A DNA stretch of 64,000 nucleotides from DASPSM01 sp036008465. Lineage in GTDB: Bacteria > Planctomycetota > Planctomycetia > Planctomycetales > Planctomycetaceae. Shown piece after piece: positions 8,394 through 17,061 of the stretch. The translations under genes were made by a program, and so were the position numbers. The notes under the pieces are model-generated. The model saw nothing but the letters and a program-made list of their open reading frames with translations. It was not told the origin of the DNA and made no database searches. Position 1 is the stretch's first letter. The number at the start of each line of letters is the position of its first letter. The stretch is from positions 62,001 to 126,000 of the forward strand of contig DASYNP010000091.1 of assembly GCA_036008465.1 (NCBI GenBank), written 5' to 3'.

Positions 8394-8855
8394 TTAGACC
8401 AGCCGTTTTTCCAGGTACACGCACAGCGGATCCTCATGGAAAGTGCCGAACGGTCCAATCCGTCGATAGCCGGCGTTTTCGTAAAGGGCGAGCGCGTTGA
8501 GTTGGGCAATGCCCGTCTCGAGGCGAATCAGGCGCAGCTCGCAAGCTCGGGCCCGCGATTCCAGCTCGTCCAAGATGCGACGTCCGACCTTGAGGCCACG
8601 GAACTCGGGCAACACGAACATCCGCTTAAGCTCTCCGTATTCGCCGTCGTGGTTCACGAGGGCCCCGCAGCCGATCACTCGGTCCGGCAGGCGAGCGGTC
8701 AAAAAGGTGACGTTCGGTTGTCGCAGCCCATCAATGGGCAATAGGTGATTACTTTCCGGCGGATACAACGAGACCAAAAACGCATCAAGCTCCTCGATGA
8801 GCTGGCGCACATCGGGCAAAGCCGGATCGTCGGTGTGGATTGTGAAGTCTGCCAT
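8394..8855 (-). CDS. GNAT-family N-acetyltransferase
   Basis: The 153-residue protein is a single GNAT domain. It shows GDRVIGCGALVNHDGEYGELKRM-type strands 2-4, then the acetyl-CoA pyrophosphate loop VLPEFRGLKVGRRILDEL (the R/Q-x-x-G-x-G/A pattern appears as RGLKVG), and the C-terminal ALALYENAGYRRIGPFG. Length is normal for a stand-alone GNAT. It ends 34 bases upstream of the serpin start on the same strand, so co-transcription is possible but not shown. The acceptor substrate is not predictable; similar proteins acetylate small amines or amino acids. Confidence 0.85.
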   Translation of the reverse strand: MADFTIHTDDPALPDVRQLIEELDAFLVSLYPPESNHLLPIDGLRQPNVTFLTARLPDRVIGCGALVNHDGEYGELKRMFVLPEFRGLKVGRRILDELESRARACELRLIRLETGIAQLNALALYENAGYRRIGPFGTFHEDPLCVYLEKRLV

Positions 8856-9087
8856 AAAGCCTTATGTGCGGCGGAACGAAAGCGACGCGGCAGCTGAAAG
8901 TTGTCGTCGCGGCCTTCTTGTTTTCCGAAGTTGTTTCCGAATTCTACTTGCTCGAGGCGCCTGGCAAAATGATCGAAGTCACAGCCGGAGAAAATCGTCG
9001 ACTTGCGAGAGTTGGACAATGTCGCCCTCTGTGCACTGAAGGACGAGCGGCTGTTTAGGCGGCGTGAGCTCGCCGTCGATTGAAGTC

Positions 9088-11073
9088 CTAGGACGGCTGG
9101 CTGCCCTCTAGCTGGGTCAACAGGCTCTCTAGATCGGACAGATTTACCGGCTTTACCAGGTGCCCATCACATCCGGCCTCCTGGGATTGAGAGCGGTCGG
9201 CCTCCTGCCCCCAGCCGGTCAACGCGATAATGAGCATTTGGCGTCCCCACGTTTGCTCGCGGATCTGACGCGTCGCTTCATAACCGTTGAGCCTCGGCAT
9301 ACCGAGATCCATCAAGATCGCTTTGGGACGGAACTCCTGGGCCGCCTCGACCGCTTCGATCCCGTCGTGCGCCGTGCGGACCTCGTTGCCCATCAGCTTG
9401 AGCATTATCGCCATTGAATTCGCCGAGTCGCGATTGTCGTCCACGACGAGGATCCGGCGGAGAGGCCCGGCGTAGTGCGGTTCACTTTCCGATCGGACGG
9501 CGGCCACAGGCGCGGCCGTGCGCTCGAACGCCGGAAGTTTGACCGTGAAAGTGCTCCCCTTGCCTTGACCCGCGCTCATTGCGGTGACGGTCCCACCATG
9601 CATCTCGACCAGTCCTTTGACGAGCGCGAGTCCGATGCCGAGGCCGCCCGTGGACCGCTCAATGCTCCGATCGACCTGAGAGAACATGTCGAAAATGCGA
9701 GGCAAGTCGTTCGCGGGAATGCCAAGCCCGGTGTCCCGCACCGACACGATCACCTCAGAGCCCTGGCGCTCCGCGGCAAGCAGGATGCGCCCCCCGCGCT
9801 CGGTGTACTTGGCGCTATTGTTGAGCAGGTTGCTGAAGACCTGGGCCAGCCGAGTCAAATCGGCGTCGAGATAGACGGGTTCGGGCGGGAGAGAGATCGT
9901 GAATTCGTGGCCCGCCTCTTCAATTGCCGGTCGGGCTGTCTCGACCGCGCTGCTGATCACATCCTTCAAAAGCACGCGCGACCGGCGCAGCTCCATCTTG
10001 TTCTGGCTGACCCGCGAGATGTCGAGCAGGTCGTCGATCAGCCGCACCATATGGCCCAACTGGCGATCCATCATATCGCGGGCCTGGGCGACGGCGCTGG
10101 CATCGGTCCCTGCCAAACGGATCACCTGGAGACCATTACGCAGCGGGGCCAGAGGATTGCGAAGCTCGTGCGCCAAGAGCGCGATGAATTGGTCCTTGCG
10201 CTGGTTCGCCTCCTCGAGCGCTTTGTCGACGCGCTTGCGGTCGGTAATGTCGCGGGCGATTTTCGAGGCGCCGATGATACGGCCATCCCGATCGCGGATC
10301 GGGGAAACCGTGAGCGAGATGTCGATCAGGCGTCCCTGCTTCGAGACCCGGACCGTCTCGAAGTGTTCGATTCGCTCTCCCAGGGAGATCCGCGCGAGGA
10401 TCTCATATTCCTCGTCGCGCCGATCGGGCGGGATAATCAAGGTGATGGGTTGCCCAATGGCCTCGTGGGCTGTGTAGTCGAAGAGTCGCTCGGCACCCGC
10501 ATTCCAGGAGCGGATGACGCCGTCGAGCGTCTTACTGATGATCGCATCTTGGGAGGAATCGACAATTGTCGCGAGACGGGCCTGCGCCTCCTCGGCCTTT
10601 CGTCGCTCGGTCACGTCGCGGAAGACCAACACCGCCCCGACGGCAGCTCCCAAGTCGTCCCGGATCGGCGCGGCGCTGTCGTCGATGAACCGTTCTGTCC
10701 CATCCCTGGCGATGAGAATCGTGTGGTTCGCGAGGCCAACGACTGTGCCCTCCCGCAAGGCTCGCAGCGCCGGATTCGCGCCGGGCTCGCGGCTCCCTTC
10801 GTTGACGATCTGAAAGACTTCGGCCAGTGGCCGTCCCGCGGCCTCGCTTTGCATCCAGCCAGTCAGGGACTCGGCCACGCCGTTCATGAACGTCACGCGG
10901 CCCTCGGCGTCGGTGCTGATCACCGCGTCGCCGATGCTCGCCAGCGTGATCCGCAACCACTCCGACCGCTTGCGCAACTCCTCTTCGGCACGCTTTCGTG
11001 CCTGGAGGATGGTTCGAGAGCTTTCGAGCGCGGCGGAACGAAGGCGCTCCTCCTCGTCGTCATGCGTCGCCAC
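9088..11073 (-). CDS. PAS-PAS hybrid sensor histidine kinase with receiver domain
   Basis: The 661-residue protein has no membrane segment. It contains two PAS domains (about residues 38-155 and 165-280; IGDAVISTDAEGRVTFMN and SQDAIISKTLDGVIRSWN), a HisKA helix with the phospho-acceptor in LLAHELRNPLAPL, and a HATPase with NLLNNSAKY, DTGLGIP and GGLGIGLALV. A C-terminal receiver has LVVDDN, the phospho-acceptor Asp in ILMDLGMP, and the Lys in HLVKPV. The GTG start overlaps the TAG of the upstream MetE-like gene by one base (TAGTG), so it is translationally coupled to it. It is the last gene of the stressosome operon. The signal bound by the PAS domains is unknown. Confidence 0.92.
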   Translation of the reverse strand: MATHDDEEERLRSAALESSRTILQARKRAEEELRKRSEWLRITLASIGDAVISTDAEGRVTFMNGVAESLTGWMQSEAAGRPLAEVFQIVNEGSREPGANPALRALREGTVVGLANHTILIARDGTERFIDDSAAPIRDDLGAAVGAVLVFRDVTERRKAEEAQARLATIVDSSQDAIISKTLDGVIRSWNAGAERLFDYTAHEAIGQPITLIIPPDRRDEEYEILARISLGERIEHFETVRVSKQGRLIDISLTVSPIRDRDGRIIGASKIARDITDRKRVDKALEEANQRKDQFIALLAHELRNPLAPLRNGLQVIRLAGTDASAVAQARDMMDRQLGHMVRLIDDLLDISRVSQNKMELRRSRVLLKDVISSAVETARPAIEEAGHEFTISLPPEPVYLDADLTRLAQVFSNLLNNSAKYTERGGRILLAAERQGSEVIVSVRDTGLGIPANDLPRIFDMFSQVDRSIERSTGGLGIGLALVKGLVEMHGGTVTAMSAGQGKGSTFTVKLPAFERTAAPVAAVRSESEPHYAGPLRRILVVDDNRDSANSMAIMLKLMGNEVRTAHDGIEAVEAAQEFRPKAILMDLGMPRLNGYEATRQIREQTWGRQMLIIALTGWGQEADRSQSQEAGCDGHLVKPVNLSDLESLLTQLEGSQPS

Positions 11074-12137
11074 TACGCGCCCCCGAGAATTTCGGACGCC
11101 ATTTGAGTGCCCACGACACGCGCGCGGATTTTTTCAAAAGCCGTGTCCCGGCTTGTCGTCGTGTCATCACAGAACGGAGAAAACCCGCAGTCGTCGCAGG
11201 TGCCGAGCTGTTCAAGCGGAATGTACCTGGCCGCCTCGAGGATGCGGTCCCGAACTTCCTCGGGCGTTTCGACGCGCGGATCAATCGGCGCGATCACGCC
11301 CACGAAGATCCGCGGGCCGGGTTTCAGGTGTTCGCGGATCATCCTGAGGACGTGGTCGCGGTCCTTCTCGCCCGCCAAGGCGATGTAGAAACTCCCGACT
11401 GTGAGCTCGAACAAGCTGGGTAGCAGCTGGGCGTAATCGACGTCCCCGCTGTGGGTCGAATCGCGGTCGCTGCCGGGACACGTGTGAACGCCGATGCGTT
11501 TTCGGTCCTCGGCCGAGAATCGCGAGAGCGCGAGGTTGTTCAGCTCGATAAAACTGTGCAGCAGCTCGCCAGAGGGGTCGAGTTTGACTGCCAGTCGCCC
11601 TTCGGTGAAGTCGATCTGCACCTTGTGCGCGCCCTTCCGCAGGCAGTTTCGGACCTCGGTCTCGTGCTCGCGCAGCAGGTCCTCGAGGAATTGCTCGCGG
11701 GAATAACCGGGAATCTCGTCGGGCGGGTACATCAGGCTCAGGGCAGAGGGTGAGATCACCGCTTGCTTGACCGGTTTGTGGGCATACTCCAGCGCCACGT
11801 CCAAGTAAGCGTCCGCATACCTCCGATAACGGAATGGCCCGCCAGTCAAACGCGGCATCCGGCGGATGTGGCCGGCCGAAAAAGGAATCTTGAAACCGTC
11901 CGGCGCCGTATTCGGCAGGCCCTGGACGCAATACGTCCAGAAGTTGTGATACTTCCGCTGCTCGCCGTCAGTGATGACGGGTGAGCCTGTAGCTTCGAAC
12001 CGCTCGATCGTGTCCCGGATCGCGTCCTCGTAGAGCACGTCGAGCTGCGGATCCAAGCCGTCCGTCGCCGCGATCGCCTCAATCAAGCGTAACGGTCTGG
12101 GGATGCTGCCGATCGGTTCAGTCGGGATCGTCATCAT
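11073..12137 (-). CDS. Cobalamin-independent methionine synthase-like (MetE C-terminal fold) protein
   Basis: The roughly 354-residue protein matches only the catalytic C-terminal barrel of MetE, as in archaeal and stand-alone MetE-like proteins. Zinc-site residues are visible: HTCPGSD (His-x-Cys) near the middle and the third Cys in GTCDDCGFSPF near the C-terminus. The start ITDGEQRK and FTEGRLAVKLDP also fit the family. The 12137 ATG is preferred over an in-frame upstream TTG/ATG because AGAGGGG lies six bases before it; a second ATG follows directly. It sits inside a signalling operon, 129 bases after a hybrid kinase and overlapping the next kinase by one base. A methyl-transfer role with a thiol acceptor is inferred; the methyl donor is unknown because the N-terminal folate-binding half is absent. 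Confidence 0.82.
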   Translation of the reverse strand: MMTIPTEPIGSIPRPLRLIEAIAATDGLDPQLDVLYEDAIRDTIERFEATGSPVITDGEQRKYHNFWTYCVQGLPNTAPDGFKIPFSAGHIRRMPRLTGGPFRYRRYADAYLDVALEYAHKPVKQAVISPSALSLMYPPDEIPGYSREQFLEDLLREHETEVRNCLRKGAHKVQIDFTEGRLAVKLDPSGELLHSFIELNNLALSRFSAEDRKRIGVHTCPGSDRDSTHSGDVDYAQLLPSLFELTVGSFYIALAGEKDRDHVLRMIREHLKPGPRIFVGVIAPIDPRVETPEEVRDRILEAARYIPLEQLGTCDDCGFSPFCDDTTTSRDTAFEKIRARVVGTQMASEILGGA

Positions 12138-12266
12138 TGGGAGCCCCTCTAGAGTGTGACGCGTTGGCCGGCCCCAGGCAAACGTGCCGGCGACCTGCAA
12201 ACGTAGCCTTCCAACTGGGGCATCCCGACATCGAGTCGCACGGCCTGGGGCCTCAGAGTCGCGGCA

Positions 12267-14225
12267 TCAACCCGTACGGCCGATCAGCGCCGCAATGGCC
12301 GCGGAGAGCTCGGCGGCATCGACGGGCTTCACGAGGTGGAGTTGAAAACCGGCTCTGAGTGCTTTTTGGCGGTCTTCCGATCGTGCGAAGGCTGTCAGCG
12401 CGATCGCCGGCAGTCTTTGGAAGGAATAGCCGCGTGCTCGGACCTCGCGGATGAGGCGAAAGCCGTCCTGGGTCGGCATGCCCAGATCGCTCACGAGGAC
12501 ATGCGGATCGAATCTGTCCAGGGCCACAAGTGCCTCTTCGACTCCTCCGGCCACTTCCGGATCGGCGCCGAAGTCGGAGAGGACGAGCTTCGTCAGGTGT
12601 CGCGCGTCGGCGTCGTCATCGACGATCAACACCCGCACTCCCGAGAGACGCGCGCGCATGTCCTCTCCGCCTACTTTCGACGCGCGAACGGGCCAATCGG
12701 CCACGGAGTGTTCGCCTTGCGATTTTTGCGACCCTAGCGGCAGCAAAACCCGAAACGTCGCCCCCCGCCCCTTGCCCGCGCTCTCGGCCTGGATGGTGCC
12801 GCCGTGCAGTTCGACGATTTGCTTCGCAATGGACAGCCCCAGTCCCAGTCCGCCTTCACTGCGAGTCGTCGAGGCATCGCCCTGTCTGAAACGATCGAAG
12901 ATGTTGGGAAGCAGATCGTCGGGAATTCCCTGGCCGTCATCGGTGACCGACAGCTCGATTTGCGACTCGCTCCGCTTGAGCGCGATTTCGATCTGGCCGC
13001 CGCGCGGGGTGAACTTGACTGCGTTGCTGACCAGGTTCCAAACGACCTGCTGCAATCGGCCGGGGTCTCCACTGACAGGCGTCGCCTGCGAATCGAAGGC
13101 CTTGGTGAGACGGATGTCCTTGGCTTCAATGGCCGGCATCACGGCCTCCAAGGCCGCTTCGATCACTGCCGTTGGATCGACCGATTTCACTTCCAGCCGA
13201 ATCTTCCCGGAACTGATCCGCGCGACGTCGAGCAAGTCGGCGATCATCTGGGCTTGGGCCTTGGCGTTGCGATCGATCGCTTCGATCGCGTTTTGCGAAC
13301 CGGTTGGATCCAACTGCCCGAGCTTTAGCAACTGGGCCCAGCCAACGATGGCGTTCAGTGGAGTCCGCAGCTCGTGCGAAAGTGTGGCCAGAAAGTCGTC
13401 CTTGAGGCGATTGGCGCGTTCGGCCTCGGTCCGCGCGGTGCGCTCGCTGATGAGCAACTCTTCTCGCTCGCGCTCGATGGCCAGCCGCGACGAAATATCA
13501 CTGACCACTGCCAGCCAGCGGTCGGGGACCGAGTGCTTGGAGAGATTCCATTCGAGGTAGACGGGTTGACCGTTCAGGGCTTGCAGTGGAAAAACTCCCC
13601 GCCAGGTCCTTTCGGTGCCGAGCCGGCGGAAGATCTCGGCGGCTTCCTCGCGACGATCGCCGGGCGTGAAATCCAAGACCGAGCGCGAGACGATCGCGCC
13701 GCGCTCCGCTTGAAGTATCTCGCACATTGCCGGGTTCACGTCGACGAACACCAATTCTTTGGTAATCAGCGCGATGCCGTTGAGGGCCCTTTCGAAGATT
13801 GCCCGGAACTCGAGTTCGCGTTGCCGCCGCCCCCGTTCGGCCTCCTGTGCACGCAGGAAAGCGTTGACGGTTGCGATCAGAACGGGGGGCTCGACCGGGT
13901 GGGTCAGGTAACCGTCGGCGCCCCCTTCGAGGCCGTGGACCTTGTCCGTCTCTTTCACGAAGGTGGCGGAAAGGTGAATCACCGGGATGCTCGCGAGGCG
14001 CTCGTGGGCACGGAGTTGGCGCACGACCTCGAAACCGTCGATGCCGGGCAGGTTGATGTCGAGCACGACGAGATCGACAATCTCCTGGTTCGCCACGGCA
14101 ATGGCCGCCTCACCCGTCTCCGCTTCCAGCACGCGAAACCCGGCCCCTTTGAGCACGCGGGACGTCGCGTACAAGGTCGCCGGATTATCGTCGACGACGA
14201 GAATCGTGGCGGGGCTATTCGGCAT
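12267..14225 (-). CDS. Hybrid histidine kinase, REC-PAS-HisKA-HATPase-REC
   Basis: The 652-residue soluble protein has receiver domains at both ends. The N-terminal receiver has LVVDDN and the phospho-acceptor Asp in LVVLDINLPG; the usual Lys-Pro is His-Pro (YLTHPVEP), so its signalling may be altered. A PAS domain (about residues 140-260) precedes the HisKA helix with the acceptor in LATLSHELRTPLNAI. The ATPase has NLVSNAVKF, DDGQGIP and GGLGLGLSI. The C-terminal receiver has VLIVDDDADAR, Asp in HVLVSDLGMP and HLVKPVD. Its ATG lies 11 bases inside the preceding kinase gene, indicating tight coupling. Within the operon it could be a phosphorelay partner for the short kinase upstream. Confidence 0.92.
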   Translation of the reverse strand: MPNSPATILVVDDNPATLYATSRVLKGAGFRVLEAETGEAAIAVANQEIVDLVVLDINLPGIDGFEVVRQLRAHERLASIPVIHLSATFVKETDKVHGLEGGADGYLTHPVEPPVLIATVNAFLRAQEAERGRRQRELEFRAIFERALNGIALITKELVFVDVNPAMCEILQAERGAIVSRSVLDFTPGDRREEAAEIFRRLGTERTWRGVFPLQALNGQPVYLEWNLSKHSVPDRWLAVVSDISSRLAIEREREELLISERTARTEAERANRLKDDFLATLSHELRTPLNAIVGWAQLLKLGQLDPTGSQNAIEAIDRNAKAQAQMIADLLDVARISSGKIRLEVKSVDPTAVIEAALEAVMPAIEAKDIRLTKAFDSQATPVSGDPGRLQQVVWNLVSNAVKFTPRGGQIEIALKRSESQIELSVTDDGQGIPDDLLPNIFDRFRQGDASTTRSEGGLGLGLSIAKQIVELHGGTIQAESAGKGRGATFRVLLPLGSQKSQGEHSVADWPVRASKVGGEDMRARLSGVRVLIVDDDADARHLTKLVLSDFGADPEVAGGVEEALVALDRFDPHVLVSDLGMPTQDGFRLIREVRARGYSFQRLPAIALTAFARSEDRQKALRAGFQLHLVKPVDAAELSAAIAALIGRTG

Positions 14226-15168
14226 TGCGTTGTCCCTTGGTGGGCGGCAAGGACTGCGGCTGCTCGCCTACCGCGGAGGCTTGCTCCTCGAACTGGACGG
14301 GAATGGTGACCGAAAACGTCGACCCGATACCCGGCTGGCTGGTCATCGACACGCTCCCGCCGAGCACTTCCGCGATTTTTTTGCTCAACGAGAGACCAAG
14401 CCCGGTCCCCCGCCACTTGCGCTGCAGCGGCGAATCAAGCTGCACGAAGTCTTGAAAAATTGAGCCCTGAAACTGTTTCTCAATCCCGATGCCGGTATCC
14501 GAAACGCTGAACGTGACCGCATCGCTGCCCTCGGGGCGCGCCCGCACCCGGACTTCTCCCTGTTGAGTGAACTTGAGCGCGTTGGAAATAAAGTTTCTCA
14601 AGATTTGCGAGAGCCGCTTGTCGTCGGTGTAGATCCGCGGCACATCGCGCGGCTCTTCGAAGATCAGCGTCACCGTCGTCGTCGATAACAGGGGTTTGAA
14701 CATGCCTCGCAATGCTGCAAACAAATCGACCATCTCGAACCAGGCGGGAGAGACGCTGATTCGACCGGCCTCGATCTTCGCCAGGTCGAGCAGGTCGTCG
14801 ACCATTTCGCTTAGATCGACCGCCGATTGCTGCATCAGCAGCACCTGTTTTTCCTGCTCTTCGGAAAGCGGCCCATCCATCCGATCCAAAAGCAGCCGCG
14901 CCAGGCTGCGGATGGCCCCCAGCGGAGTGCGGAACTCGTGGCTCATGTACGACAAGAACCGGCTCTTGAGGTCCGAGGCTTCTCGTAACGCTTGGGCCTT
15001 GTCGTCTAACTCGGCGTAGAGAGCGACAACCCCTTTATTTGTCTCAGCGAGCTCGGTGTTGAGCTCCTCGATTTCCCGGTCACGTTCCTCGAGCCGTTGC
15101 CGCAGCGCAAGATGGTCCTCGGCGAGATCTCTGGTCATCGGACGATTGTTTTCGATCGGATCCGTCAC
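14215..15168 (-). CDS. Cytoplasmic histidine kinase with N-terminal coiled coil
   Basis: The 317-residue protein has a charged coiled coil at residues 10-65 (RQRLEERDREIEELNTELAE), then HisKA with the acceptor in YMSHEFRTPLGAI, and HATPase with NFISNALKF, DTGIGIE and GTGLGLSLSKKIAEVLGG. There is no sensor domain, so input probably comes through the coiled coil from a partner protein. The GTG start overlaps the stop of the ATPase/RsbX-like gene (GTGA) and its end overlaps the hybrid kinase by 11 bases. This position, directly behind rsbR-S-T-X genes, matches the two-component modules known next to Vibrio-type stressosomes. It is a good candidate for the target of released RsbT-like kinase; that link is inference. 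Confidence 0.9.
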   Translation of the reverse strand: MTDPIENNRPMTRDLAEDHLALRQRLEERDREIEELNTELAETNKGVVALYAELDDKAQALREASDLKSRFLSYMSHEFRTPLGAIRSLARLLLDRMDGPLSEEQEKQVLLMQQSAVDLSEMVDDLLDLAKIEAGRISVSPAWFEMVDLFAALRGMFKPLLSTTTVTLIFEEPRDVPRIYTDDKRLSQILRNFISNALKFTQQGEVRVRARPEGSDAVTFSVSDTGIGIEKQFQGSIFQDFVQLDSPLQRKWRGTGLGLSLSKKIAEVLGGSVSMTSQPGIGSTFSVTIPVQFEEQASAVGEQPQSLPPTKGQRNAE

Positions 15169-16250
15169 GCGCTCGATCTCGCCAAGGAAAGCCGGACGAC
15201 CGCCACGGTGACGTCATCCCGGCCGCGGGTGAAGTCTCGATAGAGCACGCTGGCAATGACCGCCGGATGTCGCGACAGGAGGCCCGCGTAGGGTTCCAGG
15301 TTCCAGCGGGTTTGGAGTCCGTCGGAGTGCATGACTAACAGGCCATCGACGGGACAGTCGTATTCAAATTCCTGGATTTTGCGGACCGCGCCTCCGACAA
15401 TCCCGTTGTGGGAAACCAGGCCACGGCCCCCCTCCGCTTCGCGCGAGCGCAGGTGTCCGGCGATGTTGCCGACTCCCACAAACCTCAAATTGCGGCTGGT
15501 CGCATTGACGCGCGCCGCGGCCATCGCACCACCGCGCGTGCGCTGCATTCGGATTCCCGCATTTTGCAGCATTGTCGTGAGCGGAGCAAACGGATCGCTG
15601 TCGAAGACGTCCATGGCGACGTCGGCGGCCTCCGCGGCCTCCGCACCATGACCCAGTCCGTCGACCATCATCAGCGTGAATTCCGCATCCCGCTCGGCCA
15701 CGCGCCACCCGTCGCCGCAACGAACTTCGCGAGGCGCCGGCCGGCTGATCACTCCCCAGGAGAACAAGTCCGACGAGGGGCGCGTCCCCCGCGCAGCGAC
15801 GCGCGAGAAAATGACCGTTCCGCCGGGCGACGATTCCGAGGCTGGCGCAGTCTGGAGATCCCATTCCGTCGACAAGCGGCGCACCGCCCCCAAGCCGTTT
15901 CCGACGCCGCCGCCCGTCGAATGTCCGTCTGCCATGCAGCGACCGATATCGCCAATGCCCGGGCCGCGATCGACCGAAATCAGTTCGATCCATCCCGACT
16001 GGGAAGTCGGCTCGGCCTGGGAACTGTGGTCGGGAACCAACCCGTTGGCCGTCACGCTGCTCAAGATCATTTCCCCGCCGCCAGCAGCGTACCGCGCCAG
16101 ATTGGTCGCCAACTCGGTGGCGACGATGGACGCCTTCTCACATTCCGTCTCGGGCAGACCCGCTCGGGCAGCGAGGCCCCTTACGAGCCGTCGCACTTCT
16201 CCGACATGGCTCAGGTCGGAGACGGGGATCACAACCTGCTCCGCCTTCAT
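15165..16250 (-). CDS. Anti-sigma-type ATPase fused to RsbX/SpoIIE-like phosphatase
   Basis: The 361-residue protein joins two domains of the stressosome pathway. Residues 1-145 are a GHKL/HATPase of the RsbT/RsbW kind with VATELATNLARYA, DRGPGIGDIGR and GGGVGNGLGAVRRL. Residues 165-360 are a PP2C-type SpoIIE phosphatase resembling RsbX, with MMVDGLGHGAEAAEAA, MHSDGLQTRW and GRDDVTVAVVRL, the Asp residues being metal ligands. RsbX in Bacillus removes phosphate from RsbS and RsbR and resets the stressosome. A phosphatase carrying its own kinase-like ATPase could run both directions of the switch, or the ATPase could be regulatory. It begins 16 bases after rsbT and overlaps the next kinase by four bases. 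Confidence 0.9.
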   Translation of the reverse strand: MKAEQVVIPVSDLSHVGEVRRLVRGLAARAGLPETECEKASIVATELATNLARYAAGGGEMILSSVTANGLVPDHSSQAEPTSQSGWIELISVDRGPGIGDIGRCMADGHSTGGGVGNGLGAVRRLSTEWDLQTAPASESSPGGTVIFSRVAARGTRPSSDLFSWGVISRPAPREVRCGDGWRVAERDAEFTLMMVDGLGHGAEAAEAADVAMDVFDSDPFAPLTTMLQNAGIRMQRTRGGAMAAARVNATSRNLRFVGVGNIAGHLRSREAEGGRGLVSHNGIVGGAVRKIQEFEYDCPVDGLLVMHSDGLQTRWNLEPYAGLLSRHPAVIASVLYRDFTRGRDDVTVAVVRLSLARSSA

Positions 16251-16266
16251 GGGATGCGCAAAATTC

Positions 16267-16671
16267 CTATTTCCAGCGAGTGATCGTCACCCGCGTGCCC
16301 TTGCCGACCTGGCTTTCGATATCGAATTCGTTGACCAACCGCTTGGCGCCCGACAGGCCCATGCCCAGCCCGCTGCCCGTAGTCCAGCCGTCGGTCAGCG
16401 CCAGTTCCAGGTTTGCAATCCCTGGGCCTTTGTCGGCGAAAGTGAGTCGCAGCCCCTTTTTGCCTCCGTCCACCAGGCACTCCCAGAGCAGCGAGCCGCC
16501 GCCGCCGTGGACAACCGCATTCCGGGCGAGTTCGCTGGCCGCAGTGACCATCTTGGTCTGATCGACCAGACTGAAGGCCAGTTCTTGGGTGAGCTTCCGC
16601 ACGGCCTGCCGGCCCAGAACGATGTCTTGTTCCCTGCGCAGAGACAGGGTGTCACTCTTCGTGACGTTCAA
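16267..16671 (-). CDS. rsbT: RsbT-like switch serine/threonine kinase
   Basis: From a TTG at 16671 the protein is 134 residues, almost exactly the length of Bacillus RsbT (133). The frame is open upstream, but the longer version only adds residues inside rsbS. Typical RsbT features are ARQAVRKLTQELAFSLVDQT-like sequence (here GRQAVRKLTQELAF), the N-box SELARNAVVHGGGG, the G1 box DKGPGI and the G2 box GSGLGMGLSGAKRLV. RsbT is held by the RsbR/RsbS stressosome, phosphorylates both under stress, and is then released to activate an output protein. No RsbU is encoded here. It overlaps rsbS by 20 bases. The TTG start is the least certain detail. Confidence 0.88.
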   Translation of the reverse strand: MNVTKSDTLSLRREQDIVLGRQAVRKLTQELAFSLVDQTKMVTAASELARNAVVHGGGGSLLWECLVDGGKKGLRLTFADKGPGIANLELALTDGWTTGSGLGMGLSGAKRLVNEFDIESQVGKGTRVTITRWK

Positions 16672-17041
16672 CGTCAGCTTCCTTCCGTTCCGACAGATTT
16701 CGGAGATAGTGCATGCCGCGCTCGACGTTGAGGGCCGTCTTGACGCCGGGCAACGAAAGCCCCAGCTCAACCAGCGTGATGGCGACAGCCGGCTGCATGC
16801 CGACGATCACTGTGTGTGCGTCCAAAATCCGTGCCATGCCGGAGATATTGGCAATCATCCGACCGATGAACGAGTCGACCATCTCGAGCGCGGAGATATC
16901 GATCAGCACGCCATGCGCGCCCGTCTTCTCGATTTTCGTGGTCAGGTCTTCCTGCAGCGTGAGCGCGAGCTGATCGTGCATGTCGATTTGGATGGTGACG
17001 AGCAGGAACTCGCCCATCTGCAGAATGGGAATGCGATCCAT
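16652..17041 (-). CDS. rsbS: RsbS-like stressosome STAS protein
   Basis: This 129-residue single STAS domain aligns by eye along its length with Bacillus RsbS: PILQMGEFLLVTIQIDMHDQ at the start, TLQEDLTTKIEKTGAHGV, and GMQPAVAITLVELGLSLPGV. The phosphorylated serine of RsbS (Ser59 in Bacillus) corresponds to Ser57 in EMVDSFIGRM. RsbS and RsbR build the large stressosome particle that binds RsbT. The gene starts 20 bases after rsbR and its end overlaps rsbT. The residue that controls the switch is conserved, so the protein is expected to function. Confidence 0.93.
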   Translation of the reverse strand: MDRIPILQMGEFLLVTIQIDMHDQLALTLQEDLTTKIEKTGAHGVLIDISALEMVDSFIGRMIANISGMARILDAHTVIVGMQPAVAITLVELGLSLPGVKTALNVERGMHYLRNLSERKEADVERHEE

Positions 17042-17061
17042 GAGAGTCGGCCCCGTCCCGT

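Noticed and set aside
9475..11106. 543-codon open frame on the + strand opposite the PAS hybrid kinase
   Set aside because: GC-rich codon bias keeps the antisense frame open. It is Arg/Asp/His-rich with no domain, while the minus-strand frame has complete PAS, HisKA, HATPase and receiver motifs.
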